Shown here piece by piece: positions 58,853 through 64,000 of a stretch of DNA of 64,000 nt. A model generated the notes under the pieces. That model was given only the letters and a program-made list of their open reading frames with translations. It was not told where the DNA came from and did not search any database. Numbering within the stretch: position 1 is the stretch's first letter; each line of letters opens with the position of its first letter. Location: contig OW799233.1 in NCBI GenBank assembly GCA_941918925.1, forward strand, positions 132,710,333 through 132,774,332, written 5' to 3'. A program made the position numbers and the translations under genes. Source of the DNA: Phyto melanocephala (taxonomy: Eukaryota > Arthropoda > Insecta > Diptera > Rhinophoridae).

Positions 58853-61225
58853 TTTATTAATATAAAAAGATCGAAGAAATTTACACAATATTTGAAAAGG
58901 TATAAAGATTATAACTTCTATTGTTAATACACTTCTATTTAAATACTTAATAATTTTTTATTGTTCAAATTAATGAATGTAATATATTAGCTTTACAAAG
59001 TTCTTAAAAGATGTCAACAAAACATTGAAAAAAATGTTTCAACATCAAAAACAACAAATTTTTTGTTTTTGTTGTTGTTTTCAATATATTTGTACGAATG
59101 AAACATCGCTTGGGTTTTCTTTCGACATCGTTGGACAGGCAGTTAATTTGCAATATATACGATATTTAAAACAGTTAAAAAAGGTAAATATTTTTGTTTT
59201 CATTCCTAGTTTTGCGTCAAATCAAAAAAAAAAAATAAATATTTTTTTGGCCGAATACAGTATTTAAATTTTTTAATTTTAAGTAGTTTTGGCCTTGAAA
59301 CTATAGATGATTAAATGTTTGCTTTTTTCATATTTAAAAAAGTTTAATATTACTTCTTGTAATTTTCCATACACAGCAGTTGTGTTTATGCATGTAATTG
59401 AATTGTTGTCGGTTTCATTTTCGAGGAACCAACTTAGAGATACTCTATATACCTAAATAAATATTTGTTTAATATAGAGGGTTTTATTTTGTTTTTGTTA
59501 TTTTGCTTAAAAGCGTAAAAATTTGCTGTATTTATTATCAAGGTTTGTTTTTTCTTACACCAAAAATTTACATTTTTTTTGCAAATGTTTCTATTATAAT
59601 GTATGTATGTATGTGAGTGTGTGTGTGTGTTTCTTTTCGACAATATTTCAACATCTACTTTTAGAGACTACAAATTCAGCAGTTATTAAAAAAAAAAAAA
59701 ATAATAAGTAACTTGATTTGTTTGTTGTTAGCATTTGTAATTTATTATGACCTTGAATTTGAAAAAAAATAATAGCAACAACTATTTAAAGACATAAAAA
59801 CACAACATTATTTTCGTTTCTGTTATTATTGCCATTAGTAGGTCTTTAAGATTACGATTCAAAAAACAAAAAGAAATCAAGTTTATTTAACAAAAATATT
59901 CACACATATTTACTTGCTTCTGTTGTTTTCAACAATTTCTATTATTGCTGAGATATTTTTCTTTGTGCATTTTTGTTAACTCTTTTTTCCGTCTTGTTAG
60001 CTAACAGTTTTTTTTACATTTGATTTAATTGTTTTTTTTTTTTGTCTCAAAGAGTGTGTGAGTTTTTAAAACTTTCTTACTAACAACTAAACTAAACTTG
60101 ACTTTATTTTTGTTCATGATCTTTTAAGTGAAGGTCAAGTTCGAATGTTTTTTTTTAATTCAAACATAATAGAACGAGGAGTGAGTTGGGTAATGAGAGG
60201 GGCATATATCGGATGTAGAAAACTACACAGTTAGTTTATTAAAGTTTAGTTCAAAAGAAATGCTCATAGTACTGCTCTTCTATTACAACATTGAAAAGTT
60301 TTTTATTCTTAAAAATGCACCGAGTGCAATATTAATTTCTTATTTATTTTTAAACGATAAAACAATAGCTAAGGGCTGATTCACTGTGACTAACTTGTTT
60401 TAAATGTCATAAACTTTCTTTAGTTTACTTAAAAATTCAATATCTTTATTTATTATAAATAAATGGAAAATATATGGTTCAAGTACCTGATTTTCAAATA
60501 CTATTAAGAATGCCATACGCCAAAGGGATTTATTATACTCCAGGTGGAAGAGATATAAAACTTGTGAGGTAGAATACAATATTCCACTGCTAGGGAAAAC
60601 CTTAATATATAAAAAATTTAAAAACTGTATATTATTTTGAACGTTTTGGCACTGCCTGTAATTCTCAGCCAACGTGAAATAGGAATTGGCAATTCAAATT
60701 GCAATATTCATTGCCAAGCCGATGACAATTTTCTTTAAAACATTTAGTACTAACTACCTAATAATAAATATGATGTTATGTTAACATCCAAAAAATATTT
60801 TGAATTTTGTAAGCAGTGTAAACTCCCTTACCGTATTGCTTCCAAGGAAATGCTTAAATTTTTTGCATACAAAAGCATAACAAAGTAAATCTTCCGTGCT
60901 GCTGATTATTTCAGAAGTTGAGAAAACGAGACTATTATAATATACATTTCAATAGACATGTTTTGCTATATTCCTCCATATTCCTCGCTGCTGCAACCTT
61001 TTTCAGAAGAGCGTAAAGCGAAAGTATGATTACGCAGTTAATAGTAGGGATGAAAATTTCACTAGTGGGACATTGCATATAAAAAGCGTGCCTTCTAAAA
61101 GCACTCTTGGAAGCAGGTAAGCACTAAGTAATTGATTTAAGTAGCGCTTTTTGGTAATAAAGTTTTTTGTGTAATTTATGAGACCTCTTTTTACCCTTAA
61201 TTCTCCCGTATGTTACTCATCTACT
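58853..61225. other. AT-rich non-coding DNA
   Basis: No gene recognised. Contains a (TG)n/(ATGT)n tract at 59600-59632. Frames at 59025-59267 and 60400-60672 show no domain. Confidence 0.5.
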
Positions 61226-61580
61226 TACAGTGGCCAAAAGAACTATTCGATATTAAATGTTATTTACCTACATTCTACCAAGTATTTTTATGCTTAGGAT
61301 ATTTTCTTGTTTCCATCATGGTGGTTTGTTGTGTTATTTATTGCCTTTTAATGTACAGTCAGAAAATTATAATGCGCTTTTTACAACAATTTTGCAATCG
61401 AAAACAAAATCATGAAATTTCCAAATCAAAAAAAGTATTCGACATACAACTTTCTTTTGTTTTTTTTTTTATTCCTTCATCTTTTATAACTTTTGGTTTT
61501 TCTTTTAAAAAATACCGTTGGAATTCCTAGTTACAATTTTCTTGTAGTTTTTTTATATTTCTGTACAAGTAATCATAACG

Positions 61581-62544
61581 ATGGAACGCACAGGTAAATA
61601 AACATCTTTGGATGCCAAAATTTAAGAATTTATCATTTTAAATTGGGAAAAAATAGAAAAGCATAGCAAATATTATTCAAAGATCCAGAACTACTGTGCA
61701 TAACATAATGAAGGAGTAAAAAAATTAAAAAAGTGTGATCAATAAGTTTAGAAGTGGGGCCCTTTTAAGGTTACCGAAGCAGACGAATAGTACATGAGGT
61801 TAGAAGAAACCCTAAAATTAATGCAACCATTTTGGTGAAAACCACCGAAGAGTACCTAGGGGTATCTTTTACTCCTCAAACAATGAGAATGAGTCTTAAA
61901 AAAACACGATTTCCACTCAAGATAAGCTAGAAAGAAGCCACACATATCAAAAAAAAACATAAAGCTAAGACCACAATTCGCAAAAGAGCAAGTTAGTAAG
62001 TCTCTGGAGATCTGGATGGATGTTATATCGTAGGCCAAATACAGAGTTTGAGGAAAGATTTATGATATCCACCGTAAATCACGGTGGTGGTGGTGTTATG
62101 GTTAAGGGGTGTCTGACGGACACAGGTGTGGGCAATTTAACATTTATTGATGGGATTATGAATCATCGTAAATACATTGAACTCCTCAAGCCTAATTTAC
62201 GACCTAGTGCAGAAAACCTGAGAATGGCAAATAAATTTCAATTTTACCAAAATAATGATCCCAATCATTGTACTCTTAACAAAAAACTTTGCCTCCTCTA
62301 TAATTGCCCCAAAATAATAAAAACGCAGCCATAATCCCCACATCTAAACCCTATTAAACATCTCTTGGGACACGTGGAGAAAAAATTAAGAAATCGTAAA
62401 TTAACAAACAAGAACCAAATGAAAAAGATCCTTCTGGTGGAATGGAATAAAATCGATCTAGAATATACTACAACCTTGGTAAATTCTATGCCAGATCGCT
62501 TAAGAGAAGTAATTCGCCGACGTGGAAAAGAAAATCGGTTCTAA
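61581..62544 (+). pseudogene. Tc1-like transposase pseudogene
   Basis: Begins MERTGK then a stop. The N-terminal half is broken by several stops, with recognisable helix-turn-helix scraps. The C-terminal half (62032-62544) is one open frame: RRPNTEFEERFMISTVNHGG, GVMVKGCLTDTGVGNLTFID, GIMNHRKYIELLKPNLRPSA, then FYQNNDPNHCTLNKK, PHLNPIKHLLGHVEKKLRNR and a C-terminus SMPDRLREVIRRRGK with its own stop. In active Tc1 relatives the second catalytic Asp lies in 'QDNDPKH'; here it is Asn. The catalytic Glu in 'NPIEHLW' is Lys. So two of three catalytic residues are lost in addition to the stops. Confidence 0.85.
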
Positions 62545-62628
62545 AGTTCAAATACGTATTATATCTTCCAAGAATATTAACTATGTCGAATACTTTTTTG
62601 TTTAACTTTTTTATACATATATTATTTT

Positions 62629-63261
62629 TCAAAATGAATTTTTTTGTATGTTTGTTTGTGCTTTTTAGACGGTTAAACGGCTGAACCGATTTCCTTGAAA
62701 TTTTCACAGAATCTTTTTGTATGTCTGGAAGGAACTATAGGCTATACTTTGGTTTGAAACTGTAAGTTGGCGAGGTGCCACGCCCTATTAAATAATAAGT
62801 ATTAAATATTATATATAACGAAAGTTAATGCAGCAAGAGTCTTTAAATTAAGAACGGTAAACTTTGACATCCCCACGAACATTTGGGTGGAAAATGGGCG
62901 GACTTTCAATAGTAGGCGTGGCCACATGAATAAAATACTAAAATTCGTATATTTGGAAAACAATATCGATTAGAGTAGTAAAATTTTGCAAGAGCAACTT
63001 TGACACCCAAATGAACATTAAGGCAAGAAATGGGTGCAGTATAAATAGTGGGAGTGGCTCCTACCATATGAATTAAATACTAAAATTCGTATATCTGGAA
63101 AACGATATCGATTAGAGTACTTAAATTTTGCAAAAGCAACTTTGATATTCAAATAAACATTTATGAAAAAAATGGGTGCATTAATAATAGTGGGCGTGGC
63201 ACCTGCCATATGAATTAAATACTAAAATTTGGGGTGGCGAAGCACACCGGGTATTAGCTAG
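62629..63261 (+). mobile_element. Non-autonomous Helitron-like element
   Basis: Starts TCAAAATGAATTTT, then GTATGTTTGTTTGTGC, the core AACGGCTGAACCGATTTCC, TATAGGCTATACTTTGG and GTGCCACGCCC. Ends GGCGAAGCACACCGGGTATT, AGCTAG followed by T, matching the Helitron 3' rule CTRR then T. There is no Rep/helicase coding. The 5' target A is not preserved. The core is shared with 14300-14440. Confidence 0.6.
62926..63230 (+). repeat. 142-bp tandem repeats inside the Helitron
   Basis: ATGAATTAAATACTAAAATT recurs at 62926 (one change), 63068 and 63210, an exact 142-bp period, with AACGATATCGATTAGAGTA and TTTGCAAAAGCAACTTTGA also repeated. Just over two units are present. Confidence 0.85.
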
Positions 63262-63421
63262 TATTTTATAAAATTCCAAAATTTTTGTTAAGAATAAAAA
63301 TCTTCGTTCCCTAATAAAACACTTTCAACGATATTTTTGTTAAATAAAATAGTTCACGGTTTTTTATTGATAAAAACATGAACTTCTATGTCTATGTCGA
63401 ATAGTTTTTTTTTGACTTCTG

Positions 63422-64000
63422 TATGTAATAATATTATAATTTCATTCAAGCATGGAAACATGCAAAAACTTGTGACATATAAATAAAATGGTTTATATAG
63501 ACCGACATCCATTTTCTGCGTTCTTTCAAAAGTTTTATAAAAACACACAACGTTTAACTGGAAACATGCGAAAATTGTGTAAAAACCTCAACTGATGAAT
63601 ATACCCCAGTACTTGCAAAAATTTTACAAAAACACACAAGAGTTTGAATATGAATCAGAATATGGTCAGAAAAAACCTATAAACACTATTTTTTTCAAAC
63701 CTAATTCTTGGTTAAACAAATTATTATTTTTTAATGACGCAATATTTTCTAAGTCTTTCATTTTCAACTGTTATTTTGATTAAAATAGACAACAAAGATC
63801 TAAAAATTCATCGTCATGCTATTTCAAAAGTCATGCTATTTCAAAAGTCATTAAACAATATAAGGAAGACTTGAGCAGTGAAAGAAAACCTGGATTAGGG
63901 AAGAAAGGTTATAACAGATATTGGTAAGACATAAGAAGTCGAAGAACTCTTTAAAAGAGCATCGAACACTTTTATCTGAAAAGCAGCCCGTAATGTTAAA
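63422..64000. other. AT-rich non-coding DNA to window end
   Basis: No gene recognised. GTCATGCTATTTCAAAA is directly repeated at about 63813 and 63830. Confidence 0.5.

Larger units (their letters stand above)
61228..63421 (+). mobile_element. Tc1-like element with IR/DR ends, split by a Helitron
   Basis: Outer ends CAGTGGCCAAAAGAACTATT (left) and, as complement of the right end, CAGAAGTCAAAAAAAAACTA, each next to TA (61226-61227 and 63422-63423). A second inner pair reads AAAAAAAGTATTCGACATAC (about 61427) and its complement TATGTCGAATACTTTTTTG (about 62583). Paired outer and inner repeats are the IR/DR layout of several Tc1 groups. Left outer-inner spacing is about 200 bp; the right is about 810 bp, accounted for by the insert at 62629-63261. 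Confidence 0.65.

Noticed and set aside
59580..59640. ATGT/GTGT simple repeat considered as a regulatory Z-DNA element
   Set aside because: It is a short microsatellite of a kind common in fly DNA, with no gene nearby.
1..64000. Search for tRNA, rRNA, CRISPR arrays, operons and phage-like modules
   Set aside because: No cloverleaf with a GTTCRANNC box, no regularly spaced repeat-spacer array and no bacterial-type gene runs were seen; the content is that of an insect nuclear genome.

Overview
The window looks like nuclear DNA of a higher fly. It is very AT-rich, almost free of open genes, and built from dispersed repeats of the (TA)n/(GTCY)n type known from flies, mariner and Tc1 transposases, hAT and Helitron fragments, and 5'-truncated non-LTR retrotransposons with target-site duplications (TSDs). 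A muscoid fly such as a blowfly or house-fly relative is my best guess, by inference only. I see no bacterial signals, tRNA, rRNA or CRISPR array.

Layout. 1-6 kb: a LINE endonuclease remnant, a compound dispersed repeat and two MITEs. 6-11 kb: a MITE, two mariner wrecks, a LINE with an RNase H domain and a near-perfect foldback element. 12-16 kb: an internally deleted hAT element with CCCGGG-rich ends, a Helitron start and a LINE that keeps its YADD reverse transcriptase motif. 17-21 kb: a mariner wreck, a 26-residue GC-rich membrane peptide frame and a BEL/Pao pol fragment. 23-30 kb: a GTCY repeat, a second MITE copy, a two-exon candidate gene end and a hAT MITE with a perfect 8-bp TSD. 31.98-35.74 kb: the most complete element, described below. 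37-50 kb: GTCY repeats, a second hAT MITE with a perfect 8-bp TSD, and LINE insertions in older repeats. 50-56 kb: two mariner elements and a LINE. 58-64 kb: a long hairpin, then a Tc1 element apparently split by a non-autonomous Helitron.

The standout is a 3.77-kb DNA transposon. It has about 430-bp terminal inverted repeats ending CACTGTGC, a TTA duplication on both sides, an internal perfect 37-bp inverted repeat, a TATA box, and a two-exon gene for a zinc-finger/DDE-like protein of a widespread arthropod family that I know only as uncharacterised. Its gene is broken by one in-frame stop and one single-base frameshift, while the 66-bp intron and the acidic candidate catalytic residues survive.

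Only two places look like possible host genes: the two minus-strand exons at 25.9-26.3 kb and the short membrane peptide frame at 19.2-19.3 kb. The rest reads as a mobile-element graveyard, intergenic or inside a very long intron. All protein assignments are from recognising motifs by eye, without database searches.
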